In this document: positions 16,653-26,600 of the stretch, in pieces
Layout of the letters: each line of letters begins with the position of its first letter
Position numbering within the stretch: the stretch's first letter is position 1
From: Gammaproteobacteria bacterium
Lineage (GTDB): Bacteria; Pseudomonadota; Gammaproteobacteria; Steroidobacterales; GCA-2729495
Direction of reading: 5' to 3'
DNA length: 64,000 nt
NCBI GenBank assembly: GCA_030746435.1
Contig: JASLMV010000006.1
Span: 1 to 64,000 of the forward strand
Made by a program: the position numbers and the translations under genes
Notes under the pieces: generated by a model
What the model saw: the letters and a program-made list of their open reading frames with translations, nothing else
Databases searched by the model: none
What the model was told of the DNA's origin: nothing

Positions 16653-18245
16653 ATGTCTACAGAACAATTAGAAGAGCCGCAGAACAGTCACGTACCTCAG
16701 CAGCTGGCAAATGTGGTCGGCGCTGAACATGTTCTGCTGGATGATGAATCACGTACTTTCTACTCGACTGATGTTTACCGTCAGGCCGATATCCTGACAA
16801 CCGCAGTTGTACGTCCCGGGAGCGTCGAGGAACTGCAGGAGATTGTGCGGGTCTGCGCGGCCGCGAACTGCCCGATGGTTGTTCGTGGCGGCGGGGCATC
16901 CTATACCGACGGTTACCTGCCCGTGCGCGACAACACGGTCAGTATAGATACGGTCCGGCTCAAGCAGATCACTATCAACGAGCAGGATATGTATGTCACG
17001 GCGGAAGCCGGTGTGACATGGGCGGAACTGTATACGGCCCTTAAAGAAAAAGGTCTGCGTACTCCGTTCTGGGGGCCTTTTTCCGGCCTTGCAGCGACAG
17101 TCGGCGGCTCCATGTCGCATTACGCCGTCAATTACGGTTCGGGCTTGTATGGCATATCGGCCGAGTCTCTGACCGGAATGGATATAGTACTGGCCAGCGG
17201 TGAACTACTATCAACCGGTTCTGCAGGCGGTAAAGACAACACGCCGTATTATCGTTTTTACGGACCTGATCTGACGGGTATGTTCGTCGGCGATGCCGGT
17301 GCGCTTGGTATTAAGGCGCGCGTGAGTATGCGCCTGATGAATCGACCCGAAGGTTTTGCAGCCTGTTCGTTTGGTTTTGCCGATGGTGAAAGTACGCTCA
17401 AAGCGATGGTCGAAATCGCCCGGCTGGGCGTCGTGTCCCAGAACTTCGGCCTGGACCCCCGGCAGCAAAAAACGGCATTGACCCGAATGGAGTCAGCCGA
17501 TCCCCTTGATGCAGCGAAATCTGTTTTTCTGTCGGCGCGCAATCCGCTCGATGGGTTTATTCAGATAGCGAAAATGGGCCTGGCTGGCCGTAACTTTCTG
17601 AAAAATGCCAGTTACTCGGCACATTTCAGCGCCGAGGGCGTGACCAATGCCGAGGCCAGGGCCAAAATCGCAGAAGTACGCGCAATAGCCCGTAAATACG
17701 GGGCAGAAGTCGCCAATTCAATCCCTGTTTACTTTAATGCCGAGCCGTTCATGGAGCTGCTACCTATATTGGGCCCCAGTGGCGAACGCTGGAAGCCCAC
17801 GCACGGCATCATTGCTTTTTCGAGGCTTTTGCAGCATCACGCCGATTTCGAGGCGATGCTGGATGAGTACCGTGAGCGGATGGCGGCAGCCGGCGTGCAG
17901 CTAACCCGCATGCTGATGTTCTTCAGCACGAATGCTTTTATATATGAACCGACTTTCCTGTGGGATGATTCACAGACCATCTATCACAAGCACGTTTATC
18001 CACCGAAACTTTTGCCCGATGTGCCGACGCATCCGGATAACCCTGAGGGTCGTGCGCTGGTGAAAGAGATTAAACAGCGGATACAGGAATTGTGTATCAA
18101 GAACGGCGCATGCCACATGCAGATCGGTAAAGACTATCCGTACCTGGAAACGCGTAAACCTGAAATGGCAGGGTTGGTCAGAAACCTGAAACACACACTC
18201 GATCCGAAGGGATTAATGAATCCGGGAGCACTCGGCCTGGACTGA
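16653..18245 (+). CDS. FAD-binding oxidoreductase (GlcD/vanillyl-alcohol oxidase type)
   Basis: Flavin-dependent dehydrogenase or oxidase of the PCMH-fold superfamily. Residues about 50-230 form the FAD-binding PCMH domain (VVRPGSVEELQEIVRVCAAANCPMVVRGGG is typical). The C-terminal half is the substrate cap and FAD_oxidase_C-like region, and the protein ends DPKGLMNPGALGLD, the family's usual tail. No signal peptide is present. It is monocistronic: 87 bp after the sulfotransferase and convergent with the gene at 18262. The substrate (hydroxy acid, cresol-like phenol or other) cannot be told from the sequence. Confidence 0.85.
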   Translation: MSTEQLEEPQNSHVPQQLANVVGAEHVLLDDESRTFYSTDVYRQADILTTAVVRPGSVEELQEIVRVCAAANCPMVVRGGGASYTDGYLPVRDNTVSIDTVRLKQITINEQDMYVTAEAGVTWAELYTALKEKGLRTPFWGPFSGLAATVGGSMSHYAVNYGSGLYGISAESLTGMDIVLASGELLSTGSAGGKDNTPYYRFYGPDLTGMFVGDAGALGIKARVSMRLMNRPEGFAACSFGFADGESTLKAMVEIARLGVVSQNFGLDPRQQKTALTRMESADPLDAAKSVFLSARNPLDGFIQIAKMGLAGRNFLKNASYSAHFSAEGVTNAEARAKIAEVRAIARKYGAEVANSIPVYFNAEPFMELLPILGPSGERWKPTHGIIAFSRLLQHHADFEAMLDEYRERMAAAGVQLTRMLMFFSTNAFIYEPTFLWDDSQTIYHKHVYPPKLLPDVPTHPDNPEGRALVKEIKQRIQELCIKNGACHMQIGKDYPYLETRKPEMAGLVRNLKHTLDPKGLMNPGALGLD

Positions 18246-18261
18246 TCGCCGGATATCCCGG

Positions 18262-18651
18262 CTAGTTGAGCAAATGATCGGCTTCCAGGCTGGTTTCGAT
18301 TTCCGTATCGAGCTTTGAATTCTTTGTCGTGTCTGGGCCCCGCTTCTGAATAGCGTACTTTATGCGCAGGATTTCTCCCAGCATACGCACGATCAAAGCC
18401 TTATAACGTGTCGCCTGGCTCGCGGACATCTTGCGGATGGACGCCTGGGGTCCGGTTTCCTGGGGCATCGGTTTATACCGGTACATTGCCTGCCGGAGGC
18501 TGGCAAATTCTGCGCGCAGGTGAGTCGGTAATTCGCCGGGTTCGATCTCATCGAGCTGCGTCAGCCAGGCATCGGTCAGCCGCTGTTTCACCGGGCCTGA
18601 ACCCGTGCACAGACGAACAGCGGCGATAAAACGATCGGATAGATGACGCAT
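18262..18651 (-). CDS. Hypothetical protein, helical, 129 aa
   Basis: I do not recognise this protein. It is predicted to be mostly alpha-helical, basic in its C-terminal half, with no membrane segment or signal. ATG 18651 is preferred because AAGAG lies upstream at ribosome-site distance and the protein then begins MRHLSDRFIAAVRLC; an upstream in-frame ATG at 18714 lacks a ribosome site and would add 21 residues running through an inverted repeat. It stands alone, convergent with the FAD oxidoreductase, with a short GCCGG/CCGGC hairpin between the stops. The inverted repeat at 18691-18710 lies 40-60 bases before its start. Confidence 0.6.
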   Translation of the reverse strand: MRHLSDRFIAAVRLCTGSGPVKQRLTDAWLTQLDEIEPGELPTHLRAEFASLRQAMYRYKPMPQETGPQASIRKMSASQATRYKALIVRMLGEILRIKYAIQKRGPDTTKNSKLDTEIETSLEADHLLN

Positions 18652-18690
18652 CAGATGCTCTTTATTATTGTTCTTGTTGTCGATGCCTTG

Positions 18691-18710
18691 CAGCATACGG
18701 GGGTATGCTG
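18691..18710 (-). promoter_or_regulatory. Inverted repeat upstream of the 129-aa gene
   Basis: Perfect palindrome with 8-bp arms CAGCATAC and GTATGCTG around GGGG. It lies just upstream of the preferred start of the minus-strand gene and is well placed to be an operator or a 5'-leader hairpin. No regulator is known for it. Confidence 0.4.
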
Positions 18711-18714
18711 ACAT

Positions 18715-19076
18715 GTTAAAGCATTATGTGAAATTTTGACCCTAAATCAAGCGCTGCAGCAGTGGTATGGCCGGTGGCCGCTGCCGGGCGGGGTACGGTT
18801 GGCCTCCGGCAGCGGTCCCGGACCCGTCCTGCCCGCCGGCCGGGATCGCCCCCTTAGGGAAGGGAGCTCTCCAGGAGGCCGGATAAGCACCTTGCAGGCG
18901 CTGTGACGGGCGCCGCTGTAGCACCGTTCGGCATCCCGAAGGCTGCGGCTGCGACAGCCCGGCCCGGGATGAGGGGGGTCCGGGCTCCATGTCCTGTCGC
19001 GTTGCGTAATCCGACTATAATGCGCCTCTTTTGTGCGTCCTGATCATCAGGCCTTGGCGCCGGCAGGGAGTCCCTT
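18715..19076. other. 362-bp GC-rich intergenic region between divergent genes
   Basis: Separates the minus-strand hypothetical gene from the plus-strand MFS gene. The middle (18760-18990) is very GC-rich with several short complementary stretches such as GCCGGCCGGG and CCCGGCCCGGG, but I could not assign a named RNA. Its right end holds a promoter-like TATAAT at 19016. No ORF with a convincing start was found. Confidence 0.4.
19016..19021 (+). promoter_or_regulatory. -10 box with GC-rich discriminator before MFS-glnS
   Basis: TATAAT followed directly by GCGCC, the discriminator arrangement of growth-rate-controlled promoters such as rRNA P1. The upstream element at 17 bp spacing (CCTGTC) is a poor -35. 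It lies 56 bases before the MFS start codon and would drive the MFS-glnS pair. Confidence 0.4.
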
Positions 19077-20285
19077 TTGTTCGTATTGTTTCTTATCGTC
19101 TTTATCGGCCTCGCGGGTTTCGGGATCACGCTGCCGTTGTTTCCGTTCTATGCGGATCGCCTTGGCGCGTCACCGGAAATTATTACGCTGACCGTATCTG
19201 CATATTCCCTGGGCCAGTTTGTGGCGGCTCCGGTATGGGGGCGACTGAGTGATTCCTGGGGCCGCAAATGGGTGCTCGTGCTAACGATGCTCGGCTCGGC
19301 AGTTTCGTACCTGATGCTGGGTTACGCTGACGAACTCTGGATACTGCTCGCCAGCCGGGTATTCGGCGGTCTGATGGCCGGCAATATCGCCGCCGCTTTC
19401 GCCTACGTTACCGATATTTCCGATGAGAAAAGCCGTGGCGGTGCCATGGGCATCATCAGTGCTGCGCTGGGTCTCGGTTTCATGCTCGGGCCGGCAATCG
19501 GCGGTTTCCTGGCGGGCAGTGACATGGAGACTGCCAATTTTATGGCGCCGGCAGTCGCTGCCGCAGTGGCCAGCATTATCGCAATGCTGGGTGCCATGTT
19601 TCTGTTGCCCGAAAGCCTGCCCGAAGAGAATCGCAAGCCGCTATTCGGGTCCACAGGCGAGGTCACGGAATCCACGCCCCTGTTTGCCCGGCTGCGTTCC
19701 CGGCCGGTATTGCTGAAGCTGATCATTGTGGCTTTCCTGTTCTATGTATCGATGGCGATGATGGAGGGCATATACCCGCTTTGGGTATACCAGCTTTTTG
19801 CAGTGGGACCGGTGGAAATCGGCTACATGTTTCTGATGATGGGGACGATCTCGGTCTTCGTGCAGGGTTTCCTGATGCGCAAACTGACACCGGTGTTCGG
19901 CGAGAAGACTCTGGTTATTTTTGCGAGCAGCGCCTTTATGCTCGGCATGATCGGTTTTGCTGCCTCGACGAGTACCTGGCATGCCTATTTGGCACTGGCG
20001 GTATTTTCTGTCGGCACGGGTTTCATGAACCCCTGCCTGTCCAGCCTGGTTTCGATGACCGCCGCCACGGACGAGCGCGGTACCGTTATGGGTTGGTTCC
20101 AGTCCGCAAGTGCATTGGGCCGGGTCGTCGGTCCCGCAATGGCCGGCCCCCTTTATGCGCAGGTTGCTTTCGGCGCGCCCTATGTAGTTGGCGCAATCAT
20201 TATTGTTCCCGTTATCCTGTTGCTGGTGACCGTGCCGATAAAGGGCGCGTCTGCAGAAAGTCATGGTGGAGCACACCAGCCCTAA
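19077..20285 (+). CDS. MFS transporter (TetA/DHA1-like)
   Basis: Twelve-span inner-membrane secondary transporter, probably a drug or metabolite exporter. The motif A loop between TM2 and TM3 is GRLSDSWGRKWVL, and a weaker repeat occurs between TM8 and TM9. The start is TTG 19077 with a GGGAG ribosome site upstream; the protein then begins directly in TM1 (MFVLFLIVFIGLAGFG). It ends three bases before glnS, so the two genes are almost certainly co-transcribed, an unusual pairing. The substrate is unknown. Confidence 0.88.
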   Translation: MFVLFLIVFIGLAGFGITLPLFPFYADRLGASPEIITLTVSAYSLGQFVAAPVWGRLSDSWGRKWVLVLTMLGSAVSYLMLGYADELWILLASRVFGGLMAGNIAAAFAYVTDISDEKSRGGAMGIISAALGLGFMLGPAIGGFLAGSDMETANFMAPAVAAAVASIIAMLGAMFLLPESLPEENRKPLFGSTGEVTESTPLFARLRSRPVLLKLIIVAFLFYVSMAMMEGIYPLWVYQLFAVGPVEIGYMFLMMGTISVFVQGFLMRKLTPVFGEKTLVIFASSAFMLGMIGFAASTSTWHAYLALAVFSVGTGFMNPCLSSLVSMTAATDERGTVMGWFQSASALGRVVGPAMAGPLYAQVAFGAPYVVGAIIIVPVILLLVTVPIKGASAESHGGAHQP

Positions 20286-20288
20286 AAG

Positions 20289-21989
20289 ATGAACGATACG
20301 AGTGAAAGCAGTGGTCAGGACTTCATCCGGCAGATTGTCCGTTCCTATCTGCAGGATGCCGGCACGGACGCAAAAGTTGTAACGCGTTTCCCGCCGGAGC
20401 CGAACGGCTTCCTCCACATAGGCCATGCCAAATCGATATGCCTGAACTTCGGCATTGCCGAAGAGTTTGGCGGGCCGTGCTATCTGCGCTTCGATGACAC
20501 CAACCCATTGAAAGAAGACCAGTCCTACGTCGACGCGATTATCGAGGACGTGCGCTGGCTCGGTTTCGACTGGGGTGGACGGCTGACCTATGCGTCGGAT
20601 TACTACCCTGTTTTTTATGACAGTGCGCTTAAGCTGATCCGTGACGGTAACGCCTATGTCGAAAGCCTGAGTGCAGACGAAATTAGGGCCTACCGAGGCA
20701 CGTTGACCGAATCAGGCAGGAACAGCCCGCACCGGGATCGCGGTATTGAGGAAAATATCGATCTGTTCGAGCGCATGAAAGCTGGCGAATTCGAGGAAGG
20801 GGAGCACGCGTTGCGGGCTAAAATAGATATGGCGTCGCCCAACCTAAATATGCGTGATCCAACGCTATACAGGATTCGCAAGGCCCATCATCAGCGCACG
20901 GGTGACGACTGGTGCATATACCCCATGTATGATTTCGCGCATCCCATCTCGGATGCGCTGGAAAATATTACCCACTCGTTGTGTACGCTTGAATTTGAGG
21001 ACCACCGGCCGCTTTACGACTGGGTGATCGAGCATCTGGATTTGCCCGGCAAGCCCCGGCAGATCGAGTTTTCACGGTTAAACCTGGCATATACGGTTAC
21101 GAGCAAGCGTAAGCTGGCCGCGCTGATAGAAGACGGGCACGTTGAGGGCTGGGATGACCCGCGTATGCCCACGATCGCCGGGCTGCGACGCCGTGGCTAC
21201 ACGCCACAGTCCGTGCATGATTTTTGTGCTCGTATCGGCATAACCAAGAAAGAAAATATAATCCAGATGGGCGTGCTGGAGAATTCGGTGCGTGAAGATC
21301 TCGACAGTAAAGCTCCGCGTGTCATGGCGGTCCTCCGGCCACTAAAGCTTACGCTGACCAACTGGCCCGAAGGCAAGACTGAAGTACTGGTGGCGCAGAA
21401 CCATCCAAATAAACCGGAGATGGGTGAACGCAATATTACTTTCGGTCGCGAGTTATACATAGAGCGCGATGATTTTATGGAGGACCCACCGAAGAAGTTT
21501 TTCCGGCTGCGCCCGGGCGGCGAAGTCCGGTTGCGTTACGGCTACATTATCAAGTGCGAGGAAGTTATCAAGGACAGCGAGGGTAATGTTACCGAACTGT
21601 TATGCACTTACGATCCGGATACACGCAGCGGCACAACGTCTGCCCAGCGCAAGGTAAAAGGCACCATTCACTGGGTAAGCGCCGCAGATTCGATAGGTGC
21701 CGAAGTCCGTTTATACGATCGCCTGTTCACAGCGCCGGCCCCCGATCAGGATAATTATGGTAATAAACTCAATGAGTTACTGAATAAAGAATCACTCCTG
21801 TGCCTGGAAGAATGCCGGGTCGAGCCGGGGCTGGCACAGAGATCCGGTGAAGCGGTGCAGTTTGAACGCACGGGGTATTTTGTCACGGACTCAAAGGACT
21901 CGACGCCGGAACGGCTGGTGTTCAACCGGGTAGTTACCCTGCGGGATTCCTGGGCGAAAATCGAAAAGGCCCAGGTACCACCGGGCTGA
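20289..21989 (+). CDS. glnS: Glutaminyl-tRNA synthetase
   Basis: Class I aminoacyl-tRNA synthetase charging tRNA-Gln with glutamine in the cytoplasm. The HIGH signature is in [14 protein letters not shown] near residue 43, and the KMSKS-equivalent is VTSKRKL near residue 271. The full catalytic, tRNA-binding and two C-terminal anticodon-binding beta-barrel domains are present; 566 residues is the normal length. It begins three bases after the MFS gene. Presence of glnS points to a gammaproteobacterium-like translation system rather than the indirect transamidation route. Confidence 0.98.
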   Translation: MNDTSESSGQDFIRQIVRSYLQDAGTDAKVVTRFPPEPNGFLHIGHAKSICLNFGIAEEFGGPCYLRFDDTNPLKEDQSYVDAIIEDVRWLGFDWGGRLTYASDYYPVFYDSALKLIRDGNAYVESLSADEIRAYRGTLTESGRNSPHRDRGIEENIDLFERMKAGEFEEGEHALRAKIDMASPNLNMRDPTLYRIRKAHHQRTGDDWCIYPMYDFAHPISDALENITHSLCTLEFEDHRPLYDWVIEHLDLPGKPRQIEFSRLNLAYTVTSKRKLAALIEDGHVEGWDDPRMPTIAGLRRRGYTPQSVHDFCARIGITKKENIIQMGVLENSVREDLDSKAPRVMAVLRPLKLTLTNWPEGKTEVLVAQNHPNKPEMGERNITFGRELYIERDDFMEDPPKKFFRLRPGGEVRLRYGYIIKCEEVIKDSEGNVTELLCTYDPDTRSGTTSAQRKVKGTIHWVSAADSIGAEVRLYDRLFTAPAPDQDNYGNKLNELLNKESLLCLEECRVEPGLAQRSGEAVQFERTGYFVTDSKDSTPERLVFNRVVTLRDSWAKIEKAQVPPG

Positions 21990-22022
21990 TACCCATTTCT
22001 TTAATTCTCTCAGGAGCACCGG

Positions 22023-22817
22023 TTATCTCGCTTCCCTGAGCAGGACCGGTGCGCCCCGGCCTAGTCCGAGCGATTCGGCCGCGCTGCTTTCCACGCGTGA
22101 AATCTCGACTACACCGAAGGAATTTATCAGCGCCATGAATTCACCCGGCTTGCGTTGCCCATAGGTGCGGTGGAAAGTGAATCGCTTGCCGCCAGCCTGG
22201 GCTTCCGGTGTATTGAACGATCCCAGCAACCGCTCATCTATATTGGTTATCAGGTTTCCAAAATGGTCGATAGCGATGACGGTGCCCTGGATGCTGTTGC
22301 CGGATTTCACGGGTTCTTCCAGCAGGCAGGGCACAAGTTCGTCTACGGCAGGGCCGATATCAGCCAGGCTTATGCTGCCTGCCGCGATCCCGGCCGCGAG
22401 CGGGGCAAATATATCGCGGCCGTGAAAGGTGGGGCTAAGGGGCAGCCAGTCCTGTTGCTCCAGCCACATCATGTCCAGGCGATGGATACGCTCAACTTTG
22501 TCTGTCAGGACGAGCGGTAACAAACCGTTGTCGGGCGCAAGAAAAGTATGCCCCTCCATTTCCGCGGCCACGATGTCGCGTGCTGTGCCGACACCCGGGT
22601 CGACCACGGCGACATGCACGGTTCCTTCCGGAAAATAAGACCAGGAACGCGAGAGCCAGAAACCGGCCTCTGCAGGCCAGTGCGCATGGATCGCATGGGT
22701 CAGGTCGACGATTTGCGCCTCGGGCAGCCGCGCAAGGATGACACCTTTCATTACGCCGACGAATGGTCCTTCCTGCCCGAAATCGGTTGTGAGGGTGATC
22801 GTGGGCGTGCCTGTCAT
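22023..22817 (-). CDS. SAM hydrolase (SAM-dependent halogenase family, DUF62)
   Basis: Member of the S-adenosylmethionine hydroxide adenosyltransferase/chlorinase-fluorinase superfamily; the housekeeping members hydrolyse SAM to adenosine and methionine. The N-terminal TLTTDFGQEGPFVGVMKG carries the conserved aspartate, VDPGVGT forms part of the SAM pocket, and APDNGLL is a family motif. It has 264 residues, as usual. Its ATG overlaps the stop of the upstream transporter by one base (TGATG), so the two are translationally coupled. Halogenase activity is not suggested by anything visible. Confidence 0.88.
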   Translation of the reverse strand: MTGTPTITLTTDFGQEGPFVGVMKGVILARLPEAQIVDLTHAIHAHWPAEAGFWLSRSWSYFPEGTVHVAVVDPGVGTARDIVAAEMEGHTFLAPDNGLLPLVLTDKVERIHRLDMMWLEQQDWLPLSPTFHGRDIFAPLAAGIAAGSISLADIGPAVDELVPCLLEEPVKSGNSIQGTVIAIDHFGNLITNIDERLLGSFNTPEAQAGGKRFTFHRTYGQRKPGEFMALINSFGVVEISRVESSAAESLGLGRGAPVLLREAR

Positions 22818-23566
22818 CAGGCTGTCCCGTCCCGGAGCTCCGAATGCGTTTTCCAGCTACGAGCCCAGTAGATAAACGGTGTATCGAACATCGCAATTGC
22901 CACCTTGAACCCGTACTTGACGACGCCTAACTGAATAGCCGTTTGCAGATCGACGACGCCCCACCATACAACAAGGGAGTAGATCAATGTGTCCACGGCC
23001 TGGGACGTCATCGTTGAGAGGTTATTGCGCAGCCACAGGGCGCGGCCGCCGGTTTTCTCCTTGATGTAGTGGAACGACCAGACATCGAGCCGCTGGCTGA
23101 TCAGGTATGCAAACAGGGACCCAAAAACAAAGCGTGGAGTGAAATCCAGGATATTTTCGAAAGAGCTCTGGATGCGCTGCGAGAATTCCGCGGTTTCAGG
23201 ACGGTCAGTTGGGGCAAACAGTAGCGCCATGCTCATCATGAGTACAATGATGCAACTAACGGAGAACCCAATCATGACGGCACGGTTTGCCGCCGCACGA
23301 CCGTAACGTTCGCTCAGCAAGTCCGTCGCAAAAAAAATACCTGAATAGAAAATTACGCCCAGGCTGGTCTGAAAACCAAGAATGACCGTAAGCTTTGGCC
23401 CCTGCAGGTTCGCCAGCAGGATTGCGAGCGCAATGCAGGCAAGCAAACCTTCCTTACCGAACAGGCGGTACATGAGCACCGTCAGGCCCAGGTCAAGAAA
23501 TAGCGTGCACAACCAGAGCAGGTTCTGGTTGGACTCAAAAAATACCTGTACTGATTCAGGAAACAT
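22817..23566 (-). CDS. yhhQ: Queuosine precursor transporter (YhhQ/VUT family)
   Basis: Inner-membrane energy-independent importer related to E. coli YhhQ, which takes up queuosine precursors. Six or so membrane spans are visible. Characteristic stretches are NLQGPKLTVILGFQTSLGVIFY and ATDLLSERYG, and the C-terminal VKYGFKVAIAMFDTPFIY. It has 249 residues. It is first in a two-gene minus-strand unit with the SAM hydrolase. The 44-base gap to the RND permease end suggests a separate transcript from the efflux genes. Confidence 0.88.
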   Translation of the reverse strand: MFPESVQVFFESNQNLLWLCTLFLDLGLTVLMYRLFGKEGLLACIALAILLANLQGPKLTVILGFQTSLGVIFYSGIFFATDLLSERYGRAAANRAVMIGFSVSCIIVLMMSMALLFAPTDRPETAEFSQRIQSSFENILDFTPRFVFGSLFAYLISQRLDVWSFHYIKEKTGGRALWLRNNLSTMTSQAVDTLIYSLVVWWGVVDLQTAIQLGVVKYGFKVAIAMFDTPFIYWARSWKTHSELRDGTA

Positions 23567-23610
23567 CCACGGTGCCGGGTTTGCTGGCTGACACCGCCGA
23601 TTCTAGTGAC

Positions 23611-26600
23611 TTACGCTGTGGCAGTCTTCTGGCGTTTCAGCTTGCGCCGTTTACGCCGTTCGCGCAGGCGCTCCGAAGCATTTGCCTGGATTTTAAGCAG
23701 GCTGGGCGTGAGGACCAGGGTCAGGATGGTTGCGAACACGAGGCCGCCGGCAATGGTGGAAGCCATTTGCTTCCACCATTGCGTGGTGGGTCCGCCGAAG
23801 TAAATCTCGCGGTGGATGATGTCTATATTCAGCGCCATCGCCATCGGCATCAGGCCCAGCACTGTAGTCACAGTAGTAAGCATTACCGGACGCATGCGTT
23901 GTGCGCAGGTACGCAGGATCGCTTCCTTGGTGTCTGAGACAGTCTCACGCACCTTGTTGAAGGTGTCTATCAGCACGATATTGTTGTTAACGACAATACC
24001 GGCCAGGGCGATTGCGCCGATGCCGCAGTTAACCAGGCTGAAGGCCTGGTTAGTAACAAGCAGACCGAGCAGGACGCCACCCGTCGAGAACACGACCGCT
24101 GTAAGTATCAGGAAAGCCTGGAACAGGCTGTTGAACTGGGTAACCAGGATCATGGCCATCATAGCCAGTGCCAGGCCGAATGCCTTCAGCAAAAATGCCT
24201 GGGTCTCCTCCTGGTCGCGGGCGCCGCCTTTAAACCGGAAGCTAACCGAGGGGTCGATATTTAACGCCGGCAGTTTGGCCTTGAGCTGCTCCAGCACCGG
24301 TGCAATGAACACGCCTTTATCCAGATCTGATTGGACCAGTAATGTCCGGCGCATATCCGTACGCATGATCGTGCGGGTTGCATTGGCCGGGTCCCGGGAT
24401 ACAAAGGTACTGATAGGTACGCTGCCGCGCTGGGTCGGTATTCGCAGTTCTCCGAGCCGGTCGAGACTGCGTTTATCTTTCGGGAACCGGATGCGAATAT
24501 CCATTTCTTCATCCGCATCGTCGGGGCGATACTCGCCGACCTTAATGCCGGTTGTTACAAGCTGGATAATGTTGCCGACCAGGCTCACGTCAGCCCCGAA
24601 CCGGGCGGCCTCGGTACGGTCGACCTGCAGGCGCCATTCGATGCCCGGCATCGGCCGCGTGTCTTCGGCATTGATGACGCCCGGTATGGTTTCGAGTGCC
24701 TGGCGGACCTTGTTCGCGGCATCCTTGAGAGCCTCGAGATTCGGTGACGACAGTTCGATATCGATGGGCTTACCTTCCTGGCGTCCCTCCATCTGCATGC
24801 GCGGCTCGATTATGATGCCGCCTATATCAGCCGTACGTTCGTTGATTTCTGCAATGATCTCTGTAGACGAACGCCTCGTGCGCCAGTTAGCCAGGTTAAG
24901 CCGCAGCGAACCAATCAGGTCCGGTGCCGACCCGCGGTTCGATGCACCGCTCTTGACGTATATGTAATCGATGCCCTCGACCCCGTACACGCGTTCTTCG
25001 ACCTGGCGGACAATCTGGTCTTTTTCCTGCACGGAGAGATCGCCTCGCGCGCGTATATCGACGCTGCCGCTGTTGGGTTCGATATCGGGGAACATGATGA
25101 TCCCCTTGCCAAACATCGTGTATGCCGCGAACAGGCCGATCAGCATGAGCGTAATGATGCCGAGAGACCGCCACGGCCGCTCCAGCGCCCGGTCGAGGAA
25201 CCGGATGTATTTGCCGGTGTAACCACCGATGCTGTACATGTCGCCGGTTTCAGCCGCAAGGAGGTCGTGGCGAATCCGCTCGTTATAAAGCCCCGGCCTG
25301 CCCATCACTGTGCCCATCGTAGGGACGAACACCAGGGCCATCAGCAGCGATGCCGTGAGCGTGTACATAAGGGTAAGCGGCAAGAACTGCAGGAACTTGC
25401 CCGTAAAACCCGGCCAGAAGATGAGCGGCAGGAACGCGACCAGCGTTGTGCCCGTCGAGGCGATTATTGGCCAGGCCATACGTTGGGCCGCGGCGGTATA
25501 GGCAACCCGCCTGTGTATGCCCTCGGCCATTTTCCTGTCCGCCAGTTCCGTTACCACGATGGCACCGTCGACCAGCATGCCGACAGCCATAATCATGGCG
25601 AACAGCACGACCATGTTCATCGTGTTGCCGGTCAGGTTCAAAAGGAAAAAAGCGGCACAGAACGAACCCGGAATGGCGATCCCCACCAGCAGTGCGTTCT
25701 GTATTCCCAGTATGCCGATGAGGACGATAAAAACGAGAATAATGGCGGTTGCAACGTTGTTGACCAGCGTCGATATATTCTTCTTGATGAAATAAGACTT
25801 ATCCCTCGAGTATGTCAGCGTAACTCCGGGAGGCCAGTACTGCGCAGCCTCGCTGACAAGTGCCTTAACGTCTTCGATAGTCAGTACTACGTTAGACTTG
25901 TTCCTGTGAACGACTTCGATAGCGACGGCCGGTGTGCCGTTCAGCCGCGCGAAGCCCGCGGTATCCTTGAAAGTACGGCGCACCGATGCGATATCCCGGA
26001 AGCGTACCACCCGGCCCTGATCGACCTTGATGGGTAGCGTAAGTACATCTTCGGGCGTTTCGATTACGCCGGGCACTTTAACGGCGAAGCGGCCCTGTTC
26101 GCCCTCCAGGGATCCGGCCGCCACAAGCCGGTTATTGCGGTCGACGAAATTCAGCACATCTGTGGGTGACAGGCCATAACTTTCGATCGCCAGTGGATCG
26201 ATGATGACTTCGAGCAGTTCCTCGCGGGTACCGACGACGCTGACTTCCATAACGCCGGTTAATGCCTCGATGCGGTCTTTCAGGTCCCAGCTAATCTTGT
26301 GCAGCGTGCGCTCGGGTACGTTGCCGCCGACCAGCATGACCAGCATCGGGTCGAAGCGCGAGAACTTGACCTGCATGACCCGCGGTTCTTCGGCGGTGGT
26401 CGGGAGTTTGGCTTTGGCCAGGTCGACTTTCTCGCGGACATCCGTCAGCGCCTTGTCGACATCGGCTTCGGCTTCGAATTCAAGCGTAACGGTCGCGCGG
26501 TTCTCGCCGCCGGAGGCGACCATCTCCTTGAGCCCTTCGACCGTTCTTAATTCCTGCTCGAGTGGCCGGACGAGGAGTCGTTCTGAGTCTTCCGGCGATA

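Noticed and set aside
18262-18714. Longer form of the hypothetical protein from ATG 18714
   Set aside because: No ribosome site and it would translate through the inverted repeat; the ATG at 18651 has a better site.
22023-22817. Fluorinase or chlorinase function for the SAM-dependent enzyme
   Set aside because: Nothing in the sequence shows the halide-site insertion of the true halogenases, and the neighbourhood is housekeeping; SAM hydrolase is the simpler reading.
23816-24967. Long plus-strand open frame opposite the RND permease gene
   Set aside because: It is antisense to a strongly conserved 1050-residue gene, low in complexity (Ser/Arg/Thr-rich) and has no ribosome site; open only because of codon bias.
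25267-26037. Plus-strand frame of 256 codons opposite the RND permease
   Set aside because: Composition (many His, Gln, Arg) and position show a shadow of the permease gene.
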